A stretch of DNA of 64,000 nucleotides, from assembly GCA_020632495.1 (NCBI GenBank), contig JACKFL010000006.1, forward strand, positions 1,364,001 to 1,428,000, given 5' to 3'. Numbering within the stretch: the stretch's first letter is position 1; each line of letters starts with the position of its first letter. The notes below the pieces were generated by a model. The model ran no database searches and was not told the origin of the DNA. It saw only the letters and a list, made by a program, of their open reading frames with translations. Below are positions 28,037-36,476 of this stretch, piece after piece. A program made the position numbers and the translations under genes. The DNA is from Candidatus Omnitrophota bacterium (GTDB lineage Bacteria; Omnitrophota; Gorgyraeia; Zapsychrales; Zapsychraceae).

Positions 28037-29049
28037 GCGGGACTCCAGGGAAATTCATGGACGAGATCGACGATCCGCTTGAGCTGATCCGGATCCACGT
28101 CCGGAAAGATCCCGTGGCTCAGATTAAAAATATAGCGGGCATAGCGCTGGCCGCCCATCAACACATCGTTGACCTCGCGCCGCAGCACCTCGGGCTCCGC
28201 GTACAACAGGCCGTTGTACAAATTCCCCTGAACTCCCTTCTCACTGTGAAGCAGGACATGGTCATGCCCGAGTACGACGCTGTGATCCACGGATATAAAA
28301 TCGGCGCTGACCCTTTGAACGAGAGGCAACAAATGATGCGTGTTTTTTATGTAGTAAATCGTCGGCGGCTCCAGGGCGGCAAATATTTTCTGTACATACG
28401 GATAGACGAAGCGGGCATAGTCGAGCGGGCGGAGGATGCCGGCCCAGGTGTCGAACAACTGAAACACCTGCGCACCGGCGGCAAACTGCAGCTGGGCATA
28501 ACGGATCGTATTCTGAGTCAGGCGCTCCATGAGCTGGTGAAACTGCTGTTCGCGGCGGAACATATACTGTAATGTCTTGGTATGATTGATCACCGACTTC
28601 CCCTCGATCAAATATGTCGCTACGGTAAAAGGCGACCCGGCAAAGCCGATTAACGGCACCTGCTCGGGAAGCCTCTCGCGGACCAGACGGATGATTTCCG
28701 TGATATGAGGAATGTCGTCAAAATCCCGGACGGTGCCGGATTCGAGATCGGCACTGATCAGCGGCCCCTTGGTATTGTCGAAGGTGATCTCAAAACCCAT
28801 GGCCTGGGGCAATGTCAGAATATCGGCAAACAGGATGGCGGCATCCACCCCCAGAATGTCGATCGGCTGGCAGGTGATCTCGGCCGCCAGCTCCGGCGTC
28901 CGGAACATCTCATTAAGCGAATACTTTTCCTTGATTGCCCGGTACTGCGGCAGGTATCGGCCGGCCTGCCGCATAAACCATACCGGAACCGTACGGTTTT
29001 CGCCCGAGAAGGCCTGCAACAACAATGGCTTGTCTGCGACGTGATTCAT
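28033..29049 (-). CDS. hemE: Uroporphyrinogen decarboxylase
   Basis: The 338-residue enzyme removes four carboxylates from uroporphyrinogen III. It has the signature FMRQAGRYLPQYR, the catalytic aspartate in FADILTLPQAMG, and IGFAGSPFTVATYLIEG in the core. Length is normal. It starts 31 bases after a PilZ gene stop and overlaps hemY, forming a late-haem unit with hemN. Confidence 0.96.
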   Translation of the reverse strand: MNHVADKPLLLQAFSGENRTVPVWFMRQAGRYLPQYRAIKEKYSLNEMFRTPELAAEITCQPIDILGVDAAILFADILTLPQAMGFEITFDNTKGPLISADLESGTVRDFDDIPHITEIIRLVRERLPEQVPLIGFAGSPFTVATYLIEGKSVINHTKTLQYMFRREQQFHQLMERLTQNTIRYAQLQFAAGAQVFQLFDTWAGILRPLDYARFVYPYVQKIFAALEPPTIYYIKNTHHLLPLVQRVSADFISVDHSVVLGHDHVLLHSEKGVQGNLYNGLLYAEPEVLRREVNDVLMGGQRYARYIFNLSHGIFPDVDPDQLKRIVDLVHEFPWSPA

Positions 29050-29080
29050 AAGATTATTGAGAAGTGATTTAAACTCGGAT

Positions 29081-29437
29081 TTACGACGCGACCGGTGTTC
29101 GGGACTTGACCAGCTTGGTATAAAAATCCAGAAATCTTTCCAAGTCCTGGCCGCCGGTCTCGGTCAGCCTGACGCCGATGAGGAAACGGCCCACGTCACC
29201 GACCGCCTTGCACCACACCGACTCCACGTGCATCGTGGCCGGGACACTCGTGTCGAGATCGACGCACAAAAGGATTTCCCGCCCGGGCTTGACCGGTTCG
29301 TGAGTAAAAAATCCGAAGCCTCCCGCGGAGATGTTGACGACGGTCGCCTCCATGGTGTGCGGGAATTCACCGGAGATACCGAATGAGGCCTCCATTTCGA
29401 TAGCGAGGCGCGGATTGATGCGGCGATCAATACTCAT
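29081..29437 (-). CDS. PilZ-domain protein
   Basis: A 118-residue protein consisting of a single PilZ domain. The cyclic-di-GMP motif pair is present: an Arg cluster (DRRINPR) near the start and NISAGGFGF (D/NxSxxG) later. PilZ domains bind cyclic di-GMP and alter a partner. Its start overlaps the hemN stop by one base and it lies before hemE, so it is embedded in the haem operon. This suggests co-expression, not necessarily a direct role in haem synthesis. Confidence 0.88.
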   Translation of the reverse strand: MSIDRRINPRLAIEMEASFGISGEFPHTMEATVVNISAGGFGFFTHEPVKPGREILLCVDLDTSVPATMHVESVWCKAVGDVGRFLIGVRLTETGGQDLERFLDFYTKLVKSRTPVAS

Positions 29438-30813
29438 TACACAGTCCTTGAAAAGCGGGCCGCCACCTTCCGCTGCTGGAGATAGTGGTCAAAACCCATA
29501 CAAATATTGCGGATAAACAGTTTACCCAACTCGGTAACCTTTATAACATGATTGTTCGATTCTAGCAATCCTTCCTCTTGGCATTTCAACAGATGCCCTT
29601 GTTCCGCAGCATAATAGTCGTCGAACGCGTGTCCGAAGCGCTCGTGGAACTGAACCTTATCCAGCCGGAAATGACACATCAGGCCGCTGATGGTGTACTG
29701 TCGGATCCGGTCGTCCTCATTAAGCACCATCCCGCGCTCCACCGGCAGCCGCCCCTCATCCAGGGCGGCGAAGTACTTGCCGATGATCTTTTCGTTCTGA
29801 ATAAAGGTGTTCTCCAGAAATCCGATGGAGGTCAAACCCAATCCGATATATTCGTCCGCCGGCTTGACGGTGTAACCCATAAAATTACGATACAGCCGGT
29901 CCTGCAAAAACGCCTTAGCCAACTCGTCCTCCTTAAGGGCGAAATGGTCCATGGCGATCGCCAGATATCCATTGAGTGTAAACCGTTCGCGGGCCTTCAG
30001 GAAAATATCGATCTTGTGTTCGCTATCCGGAAGGTTTTGCTGGTCGATTTTATTCTGATGCTTCTTAAGCCACGGGACGTACGCGAAGCTGTACAGGGCA
30101 ACCCGGTCGGGACGCATCGCGATCACATCGTGCACGGTATCTTCGAAACTGCGCACGGTCTGATAGGGCAGCCCGTAAATCAAATCAAAATTGACTGAAC
30201 GGAAACCCAGGGCCCGGCAAAATTCATAGTACTCGCGGACCACATAATATGACTGGATCCGGTTGACCGCCTTTTGCACACGCAGGTCAAAATCCTGGAC
30301 CCCCATCGAGATCCGGTTAAATCCGAGACTTTTGAGAGTTCGGATCTTGCTTTTGTCGATGGTGCGCGGATCGATTTCGATGGCGACTTCCCCGTCATAA
30401 TCGATATCGAAGGCGTCATGCACCTTATTGAACAAACGTTCAATCTGCGATTCATTCAGGAACGTTGGGGTTCCGCCTCCCCAGTGAAACTGACGGATTG
30501 TTTTGCGGGAACCGATTTGTTCACGGACAATGTCCAACTCCTTAAAAAGGTACCGCAAATACTCTTCGCCGTACTTGTCTTCGTGCCGGCGGATAATCAC
30601 ATTGCAGGCGCAATAACTGCACATCGATTCGCAAAACGGAATATGGATATACAGAGACAGGGTCTTGTCGGACTTGCCAAAGGCGGCCAACTTCTCGCGG
30701 TAGACGTCCGCCCCCACTTCTTCGGTCCAGACCGGAGCGGTGGGATAGCTGGTGTAACGCGGGCCCGGCACGTCAAATTTAAGCACGGTTTCTTTGTCGA
30801 TTGTCGGCAACAT
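29437..30813 (-). CDS. hemN: Oxygen-independent coproporphyrinogen III oxidase
   Basis: The 458-residue radical SAM enzyme converts coproporphyrinogen III to protoporphyrinogen IX without oxygen. The cluster motif is CESMCSYC (C61, C65, C68) with the extra C70 typical of HemN, followed by WGGGTPTF. The length and the DNRVYGAR-region counterpart fit true HemN rather than the shorter HemW. Its oxygen independence means haem can be made under low oxygen. It is first in the hemN-PilZ-hemE-hemY run. Confidence 0.95.
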   Translation of the reverse strand: MLPTIDKETVLKFDVPGPRYTSYPTAPVWTEEVGADVYREKLAAFGKSDKTLSLYIHIPFCESMCSYCACNVIIRRHEDKYGEEYLRYLFKELDIVREQIGSRKTIRQFHWGGGTPTFLNESQIERLFNKVHDAFDIDYDGEVAIEIDPRTIDKSKIRTLKSLGFNRISMGVQDFDLRVQKAVNRIQSYYVVREYYEFCRALGFRSVNFDLIYGLPYQTVRSFEDTVHDVIAMRPDRVALYSFAYVPWLKKHQNKIDQQNLPDSEHKIDIFLKARERFTLNGYLAIAMDHFALKEDELAKAFLQDRLYRNFMGYTVKPADEYIGLGLTSIGFLENTFIQNEKIIGKYFAALDEGRLPVERGMVLNEDDRIRQYTISGLMCHFRLDKVQFHERFGHAFDDYYAAEQGHLLKCQEEGLLESNNHVIKVTELGKLFIRNICMGFDHYLQQRKVAARFSRTV

Positions 30814-30851
30814 AATGATAAACTGGTCAGTCCTTCACTGTTATTTTTGGC

Positions 30852-31904
30852 CTAACGCCCGCCCGGCCCCTGGCGATGACCCGCGGGAACGCAGGCCGTC
30901 TCTTTTCCGAGGGGGCGGCAAGTTCCGGATATTGTACCATGAGGAGCCCGAAAGGAACAATGTTCGCCGTCCCGGCTGTTCCGGCAGGCGGCCACCGCCT
31001 CCGCGGGCGGTCCGCGGCGGTCCGGCGCGCCGGACATCCCGCCGCCTCGCGACAGACCGGATTTTCGAAAACTCTCATCGGGCGCCCCTTTGAGACACCG
31101 GGGAATATACGGATACTCCCTGGTCAGCACGTAATAATAGGTGCCTTCGGGATAGCCCGGGGCCTGACCGAAACGGCCGTTGCACTCATCCAAATCTCCC
31201 GTCCCCGAAACATACTCATAATCCTGAACAAATGTGCCGTCGAATTCCCCGCCCGGCCCCGAGGAACGGCGCCCTTCCCGCAAGCGGTAGGATGAATGCA
31301 GTTCCGTTATTCCCGCTGCCGGGTCATCCGGCACACTGTAGCCCTTCAGCGCGTAGATCGGAAAACCGTCCGCCGCGTAGCCGATCAGTAGGGAGTGTCC
31401 ATCGCTTGTATAACCCATCAACGCCGCCGGCAAGCCGTGATAGTGATACGCTCCGTCGGGTTGAACGTGAGCGTTTTGTTCGTCCAGACCGAGATCGATT
31501 CGTCCCGAGAGTGCTTCGTAATTCCAGCCGCCGGCCGGATCATTCCGGTAAAATTCGGCGGTCCCCGGATCGAAGGGGATTCCGTTACGCCCGACACCGA
31601 AGAGTATCCGGTTGGTCAGCGACGTGATCCGCCGGGCCAGGACAGGTTTAACCGCGATCCGAAAACGGTACGCTTTTGCCGAAACCCTGTTGGGATTTCC
31701 CGGGTTGGGAAACTTACCAGTGGCATGGTCGGGCAGGCCGTCGCTATGGATATAACGGTACTGTGTGTCTTCCGTGATGGTGACGGCCGCTGGCGCCGGG
31801 GTGGTTGAAATCAGGACTGACGCGCTGACGAAAGCCGTCATCAGCAGCAGGCGGGCCGCCTCGGAACTCAGGAGGGATCTTTCTTGGAGAAGATCTTGCG
31901 CCAT
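30852..31904 (-). CDS. YHYH-domain exported protein
   Basis: The 350-residue protein has a signal-like hydrophobic N-terminus (about residues 18-39), then a YHYH domain: NPNRVSAKAYRFRIA, an imperfect YHYHGLP motif (DGAYHYHGLP) and GYAADGFPIYAL. The domain is common in environmental bacteria and its function is unknown. The last 70 residues are Gly/Arg/Pro-rich. The start at 31904 overlaps sdhB by 37 bases; an ATG at 31841 would give a shorter signal and no overlap. I keep the longer form without certainty. Confidence 0.75.
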   Translation of the reverse strand: MAQDLLQERSLLSSEAARLLLMTAFVSASVLISTTPAPAAVTITEDTQYRYIHSDGLPDHATGKFPNPGNPNRVSAKAYRFRIAVKPVLARRITSLTNRILFGVGRNGIPFDPGTAEFYRNDPAGGWNYEALSGRIDLGLDEQNAHVQPDGAYHYHGLPAALMGYTSDGHSLLIGYAADGFPIYALKGYSVPDDPAAGITELHSSYRLREGRRSSGPGGEFDGTFVQDYEYVSGTGDLDECNGRFGQAPGYPEGTYYYVLTREYPYIPRCLKGAPDESFRKSGLSRGGGMSGAPDRRGPPAEAVAACRNSRDGEHCSFRAPHGTISGTCRPLGKETACVPAGHRQGPGGR

Positions 31905-32620
31905 AACGCCAGGATCGGATCATAGTAGCGGGACACGACCCGCTCTTTTAAGGGGATGATCCCGTTATCCGTGATCTGGATGTGTTCCGGGCAGACCTGG
32001 GTGCAGCATTTGGTGATGTTACACATGCCGGTGCCGTATTCCTCCTTGATCTTGGGAATCCGGTCCTCCGTATCCAATGGATGCATTTCCAGCGACGCCA
32101 GACGGATCATGAACCGCGGACCGACAAACTTGTCTTTTTTCTCATGATCGCGCAGGACATGACAGACATTTTGACAGAGATAGCATTCGATACACTTGCG
32201 GAATTCCTGGACCCGTTCGACGTCACGCTGGTACATGACGTAATTGCCGTTTTTGTTTTTCTTGCCGGGCTTGAACGGCGCGATGCGCTTATTCTGCTCG
32301 TAATTCCAGGAGACATCGGTCACCAAGTCCTTGATCAGCGGAAAGGTCTTGATCGGTTGGACGGTAATAACCTCGTTCTCGGCGAAGGTATTCATGCGGG
32401 TCATACAACTCAGGCGGGGCTTCCCGTTAATTTCCATACTGCATGAGCCGCACTTACCGGCCTTGCAGTTCCAGCGGCAGGCCAGGTCGGTGGCATGCAG
32501 GGCCTGGATCCGGTGAATGCAATCAAGCACCACCATTCCCTGATCGACGTCGATCGTGTATTCCTCAAAACGCCCACCGTCCGCGTCTCCCCGCCACACC
32601 CGGAACATCCGCTTAGCCAT
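31868..32620 (-). CDS. sdhB: Succinate dehydrogenase/fumarate reductase iron-sulfur subunit
   Basis: The 250-residue protein binds three Fe-S clusters: a [2Fe-2S] site (CKAGKCGSC then a later Cys in RLSCMT), a [4Fe-4S] site (CIECYLCQNVC) and a third site with CCTQVCPEHI. It carries electrons between the flavoprotein and the membrane anchor. Its start overlaps the end of sdhA by eight bases. Direction (succinate oxidation or fumarate reduction) cannot be read, but citrate synthase and fumarase nearby favour oxidation. Confidence 0.95.
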   Translation of the reverse strand: MAKRMFRVWRGDADGGRFEEYTIDVDQGMVVLDCIHRIQALHATDLACRWNCKAGKCGSCSMEINGKPRLSCMTRMNTFAENEVITVQPIKTFPLIKDLVTDVSWNYEQNKRIAPFKPGKKNKNGNYVMYQRDVERVQEFRKCIECYLCQNVCHVLRDHEKKDKFVGPRFMIRLASLEMHPLDTEDRIPKIKEEYGTGMCNITKCCTQVCPEHIQITDNGIIPLKERVVSRYYDPILALWRKIFSKKDPS

Positions 32621-34439
32621 TCTGTGCCTCCAGATCTTCGAGGCTCGCGTACGCGATATCGGCCAGGGCCTTCGGCGGCTCGGGACGTTTCTCCCGACGG
32701 GCTTCCATATCGCCTTTGGCGTTTCTTTTCACTACGACATTGTAGGTCAATCCTTCTTCGCTTTCGCCCTCGAAATCAACACGCGTGTGCCCACCGCGGG
32801 ATTCCTCGCGCAACAACGCCGAGCGCGCCACGGCTTCGGCGGTCACGATCAAATTACTCAAATCAATCGCTTCGTTCCATCCCGGATTATACTGGCTGGT
32901 CGCGTGGGCCTTGACCTTGGCGGCGTCATCCTTAAGCCGCTGCAATTCCGTGATTCCTTTTTGAAGCTCCTCACCGGTACGTACGATGCCCACATTGGTC
33001 TGCATGACCGCCTGCAGGTCTTCGTGAACGAGAAAGGGATTCGGCCCTTCTTCACGGTTCAGGATATCGGTGGCAGAGCGGATAATAGCGGTCGCTTGTT
33101 TCTCGTCAACCGCCTTGAGCGACTTGCCCTTGATATAGTTCGCTGCCCCGGCCCCGGCTAATTTGCCGAATACCAATAAGTCCGACAGGGAATTTCCGCC
33201 GAGACGGTTAGCTCCATGCATGCCCCCGGCACACTCACCGCAGGCAAACAATCCGGGCACCGTGCTGGCCTGGGTATCATGATCCACACGGATACCGCCC
33301 ATGAAGTAATGCAGCGTCGGCCCGACTTCCATCGCTTCCTTCGTAATATCAACTTCCGCGAGCTCTTTGAACTGATGGTACATGGACGGCAGCTTCTTTT
33401 TGATGAACTCGGCGGGGCGACGGCTGGCGATATCCAGAAAGGCTCCGCCGTGAGGCGATCCGCGGCCTTCTTCCACTTCCTTTTTGATGGCCTTGGCCAC
33501 CACGTCCCGGGTCAACAGTTCCGGCGGACGGCGCGCATTCTTGTCTCCGTCCAGCCACCGGTTGGCTTCTTCCTCTGTGTCGGCGGTTTCCGAAGCGAAG
33601 CGTTCCGGAATGTACTTGAACATGAAACGTTCTCCCTGATTATTCAGCAAAATGCCTCCGTCGCCGCGGACGCCTTCCGTCACGAGGACTCCGCGTACCG
33701 AGGGCGGCCACACCATGCCCGTCGGATGAAACTGCGTAAACTCCATGTCGATCAATTCGGCGCCGGCGCGGTAGGCCATCCCGAAACCGTCTCCGGAATA
33801 TTCCCAGGAATTGGACGTGATTTTCCAGGCCTTGCCTCCGCCGCCGGTCGCGAACACGACAGCCTTGGCCCGAAAGATGACAAAGCGTCCGGTTTCCCGC
33901 CAATACGCGACCAACCCGCACACCTCTCCGCCGCTCATAAGCAAATCAAGGGCCGTGCATTCCATGTGGCAATGGATGCCCTGATGAACACAAAAATCCT
34001 GCAGGGTCCGGATCATCTCCAACCCGGTGCGGTCCCCGACATGCGCCAGGCGCGGATAGCGGTGCCCGCCGAAATTGCGCTGGCTGATCAACCCCTCCGG
34101 CGTCCGGTCAAACACCGCGCCCCACTCTTCCAACTCACGGACACGATCCGGGGCTTGCTGCGCATGCAGTTCGGCCATCCGCCATTGGCTGAGAAATTTT
34201 CCGCCGCGCATGGTGTCGCGGAAATGGATCTTCCAGTTGTCCCGTTTGTCGACATTTCCCAAGGCCGCCGCCATACCACCTTCCGCCATGACGGTGTGCG
34301 CTTTACCCAATAATGATTTGGAAAGCATCCCGGTATTAAGGCCTTGCTGAGCGCATTCGATGGCCGCGCGGATGCCGGCCCCGCCGGCCCCGACCACCAG
34401 CACATCGTGTTCAATGGTTTGAATTTCGGAAATGTTCAT
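32613..34439 (-). CDS. sdhA: Succinate dehydrogenase/fumarate reductase flavoprotein subunit
   Basis: The 608-residue flavoprotein oxidises succinate to fumarate. The FAD loop GAGGAGIRAA is at residues 17-26, and H48 in KAHTVMAEGG is the residue that usually bonds FAD covalently. HPTGM (in TQFHPTGMVWPP) and the HGANRLGGNSLSDLL segment complete the active site. Length fits both Sdh and Frd. The order is sdhC, sdhA, sdhB on one strand with gaps under 30 bases. Confidence 0.96.
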   Translation of the reverse strand: MNISEIQTIEHDVLVVGAGGAGIRAAIECAQQGLNTGMLSKSLLGKAHTVMAEGGMAAALGNVDKRDNWKIHFRDTMRGGKFLSQWRMAELHAQQAPDRVRELEEWGAVFDRTPEGLISQRNFGGHRYPRLAHVGDRTGLEMIRTLQDFCVHQGIHCHMECTALDLLMSGGEVCGLVAYWRETGRFVIFRAKAVVFATGGGGKAWKITSNSWEYSGDGFGMAYRAGAELIDMEFTQFHPTGMVWPPSVRGVLVTEGVRGDGGILLNNQGERFMFKYIPERFASETADTEEEANRWLDGDKNARRPPELLTRDVVAKAIKKEVEEGRGSPHGGAFLDIASRRPAEFIKKKLPSMYHQFKELAEVDITKEAMEVGPTLHYFMGGIRVDHDTQASTVPGLFACGECAGGMHGANRLGGNSLSDLLVFGKLAGAGAANYIKGKSLKAVDEKQATAIIRSATDILNREEGPNPFLVHEDLQAVMQTNVGIVRTGEELQKGITELQRLKDDAAKVKAHATSQYNPGWNEAIDLSNLIVTAEAVARSALLREESRGGHTRVDFEGESEEGLTYNVVVKRNAKGDMEARREKRPEPPKALADIAYASLEDLEAQNG

Positions 34440-34464
34440 AGTCTTGTAGAAAGTTTCGGTTTAC

Positions 34465-35301
34465 TTAGAATCCCCATGTGTTGAAATCGGTCCACACACC
34501 CATGGAGACCATGCGCACATAAAAGTCGGTAAAACCGACCCAAATCATACTGACCCACGCCCAAAATTGGTGATTGTGATTGAGCTTCGAAACTTTGCTC
34601 CAGGCCTTGTGTCCCAGATGCTCCTTCCCCGCCGGACAGCTGAAGCAATCGGACTTTCCGCCGACCAAGTGACGCCAGGCGTGACAGCCAAAGGTGTAAC
34701 AGGACAACAGGATCACGTTGGTCGTCAAGACCAGTGAACCTACGCCGATGCCCGGCTTGCCGTGGTGAAAATAGGATATGAAGGCGTCATAGGCCAGCAG
34801 GATGATGTAACCGATCGCGATATAAAGCGTGTAGCGATGCAGATTCTGGAAAAGAAAAAGTTTGGTTTCCCCTTTATAGTCCGCCTGGGGCAGCGCAGTC
34901 ACGGCACAGGCCGGCGGGGTCAGGAAATACGAGCGATAATAAAATTTACGATAGTAGTAGCACGTGCTGCGAAAGGCCAGCGGCCCCATCAAGATTAGCA
35001 TGGCGGGTGAGGCGGGCAAAAATTTCGGCCACCATTGCGGCCAGGAACCGAACCAGGCATGTTCCAACGGAGCGGCACCCGGCGCCGTGGGATCCACAAA
35101 CAGAACGGGAGAATACAGCGGAGAAAGGTACGAACCGTGCCAGTAGTAATTGGCCTGCCACATGGCCCAGGTGGTGTATACGACGAAGCACAGAAAACCC
35201 AACCCGGTCAAAAGGGGTTCGACCCACCACATGTCGGTACGCTGGGTTGCTGCAAAACTGGTTTTATGCCCGCCGGGCCTGTCTTGGGTGGCTTGACTCA
35301 T
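34465..35301 (-). CDS. sdhC: Succinate dehydrogenase membrane anchor/cytochrome b subunit
   Basis: The 278-residue membrane protein has about five hydrophobic segments and conserved His residues (NLHRYTLYIAIG, HHGKPG and GCHAWRHLVGG). The pattern matches the single-subunit anchors of Sdh enzymes in Actinobacteria, Acidobacteria and related lineages, which are unlike the E. coli SdhC/SdhD pair. An upstream TTG is in frame, but GGAG six bases before the ATG at 35301 decides the start. Promoter at 35326-35353. Confidence 0.88.
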   Translation of the reverse strand: MSQATQDRPGGHKTSFAATQRTDMWWVEPLLTGLGFLCFVVYTTWAMWQANYYWHGSYLSPLYSPVLFVDPTAPGAAPLEHAWFGSWPQWWPKFLPASPAMLILMGPLAFRSTCYYYRKFYYRSYFLTPPACAVTALPQADYKGETKLFLFQNLHRYTLYIAIGYIILLAYDAFISYFHHGKPGIGVGSLVLTTNVILLSCYTFGCHAWRHLVGGKSDCFSCPAGKEHLGHKAWSKVSKLNHNHQFWAWVSMIWVGFTDFYVRMVSMGVWTDFNTWGF

Positions 35302-35325
35302 AGAAAACTCCAAGGTAAGGTTATG

Positions 35326-35353
35326 AGTATATCACAGCCGGCCGGTGTTGCAA
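35326..35353 (-). promoter_or_regulatory. Promoter of sdhCAB
   Basis: TTGCAA (35348-35353) and TATACT (35326-35331), 16 bases apart on the minus strand. It lies in the 65-base gap upstream of sdhC, right after the sorbosone-dehydrogenase-like gene in position but transcribed the same way. Confidence 0.6.
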
Positions 35354-35366
35354 TCATCTTTATCAC

Positions 35367-36476
35367 TCATTTTTCTGAGTAGGTAATGCGGTACACGGCC
35401 CCGGCGTAATCATCCGAAACCAACAGGGATCCGTCAGGCATGTTCAGCACATCCACCGGCCGCCCCCAGACACTTTCCCCCTGCCGCCAGCCCGTGGCAA
35501 ACTCCTCATAGCTGACCGGTTTATTGTCCTTCAGCCTGACCAACGTGATCCGGTAACCGATTTTCTTGCTGCGGTTCCAGGACCCGTGTTCCGCAATAAA
35601 AATCTGGTTCCGGTACTCTTGCGGAAACATCGAACCCCGGTAAAACCGCATCCCCAGCGATGCGACATGCGGCCCCAGCGGTTGGGCCGCCAACGTAAAA
35701 TCACTGCACGGCCGGTCTGCGCCGAAACGCGGATCCTCGATGCCGTCGCCGTGACAATACGGGAATCCAAAGTGCATTCCGGGCCGCGGGGCATGATTCA
35801 ATTCATCGGGCGGCAGATCGTCACCCAACATGTCGCGGCCGTTATCGGTAAACCACAACTCATCGGTCCGCGGGTCCCAATCATACCCTACGGAATTGCG
35901 GATCCCCTTGGCAAAGATTTCAAGTTCGGTGCCGTCCGGGTTCATGCGCATCATCGAGGCGTAACGGGGATCCCGCTTAACGCAGACATTGCAGGGCGCT
36001 CCCACAGGGATGTACAGTTTGCCGTCAGGGCCGAACCGAATGACCTTCCAGCCGTGCCAGGCGTCGGAGGGCAGGTCATCTGTAACGACGACGGGCTGGA
36101 CGGACTGGTTCAATCCCAACTGTACGTCGTCGAAGCGCAGAATACGTCCGATCTCGCCGACATACAAGGAACCGTCGCGGTAGGCCACACCGTTGGGCGG
36201 GGATTGAAAGCCGAAATTCAGGGCATATTTCCGGTCGACTTTATAGTCCTGATTTCTGTCCTCAAGGATATAGAGCCGCTTCTCCCGGCGATTGCCCACA
36301 TAAACCGTGTTATTCTCACCCAGTGCCATGGCCCGGGCATTGGGCAAGTCCTTGGCGTAAAGTTCGATCTTGAAACCCGGCGGCAAACGGATTAAGTCCA
36401 GCGGAAAAGTCTGCGCGCGGACCGGTCCCGCAATCATGGTCAGCAGGGCCACCAGCAGGAAAATTCTAGGAATCAC
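35367..36476 (-). CDS. Exported sorbosone/glucose-dehydrogenase-like beta-propeller protein
   Basis: The 369-residue protein has a signal peptide (about 1-21) and a beta-propeller fold: LPPGFKIELYAKDLPNAR, GPDGKLYIPVGAP and repeats, ending with GSLLVSDDYAGAVYRI. These are seen in PQQ-dependent sugar dehydrogenases (sorbosone dehydrogenase family). The CNVC pair (APCNVCVKRD) is an unusual cysteine cluster, not a haem c motif. Whether PQQ is bound cannot be told and no pqq genes are in view. It overlaps the end of acs by 11 bases. Confidence 0.8.
   Translation of the reverse strand: MIPRIFLLVALLTMIAGPVRAQTFPLDLIRLPPGFKIELYAKDLPNARAMALGENNTVYVGNRREKRLYILEDRNQDYKVDRKYALNFGFQSPPNGVAYRDGSLYVGEIGRILRFDDVQLGLNQSVQPVVVTDDLPSDAWHGWKVIRFGPDGKLYIPVGAPCNVCVKRDPRYASMMRMNPDGTELEIFAKGIRNSVGYDWDPRTDELWFTDNGRDMLGDDLPPDELNHAPRPGMHFGFPYCHGDGIEDPRFGADRPCSDFTLAAQPLGPHVASLGMRFYRGSMFPQEYRNQIFIAEHGSWNRSKKIGYRITLVRLKDNKPVSYEEFATGWRQGESVWGRPVDVLNMPDGSLLVSDDYAGAVYRITYSEK

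Noticed and set aside
35365..35380. Inverted repeat ACTCA...TGAGT as terminator of the sorbosone-dehydrogenase-like gene
   Set aside because: Arms of five bases, no U-tract, and it overlaps the end of the coding sequence.
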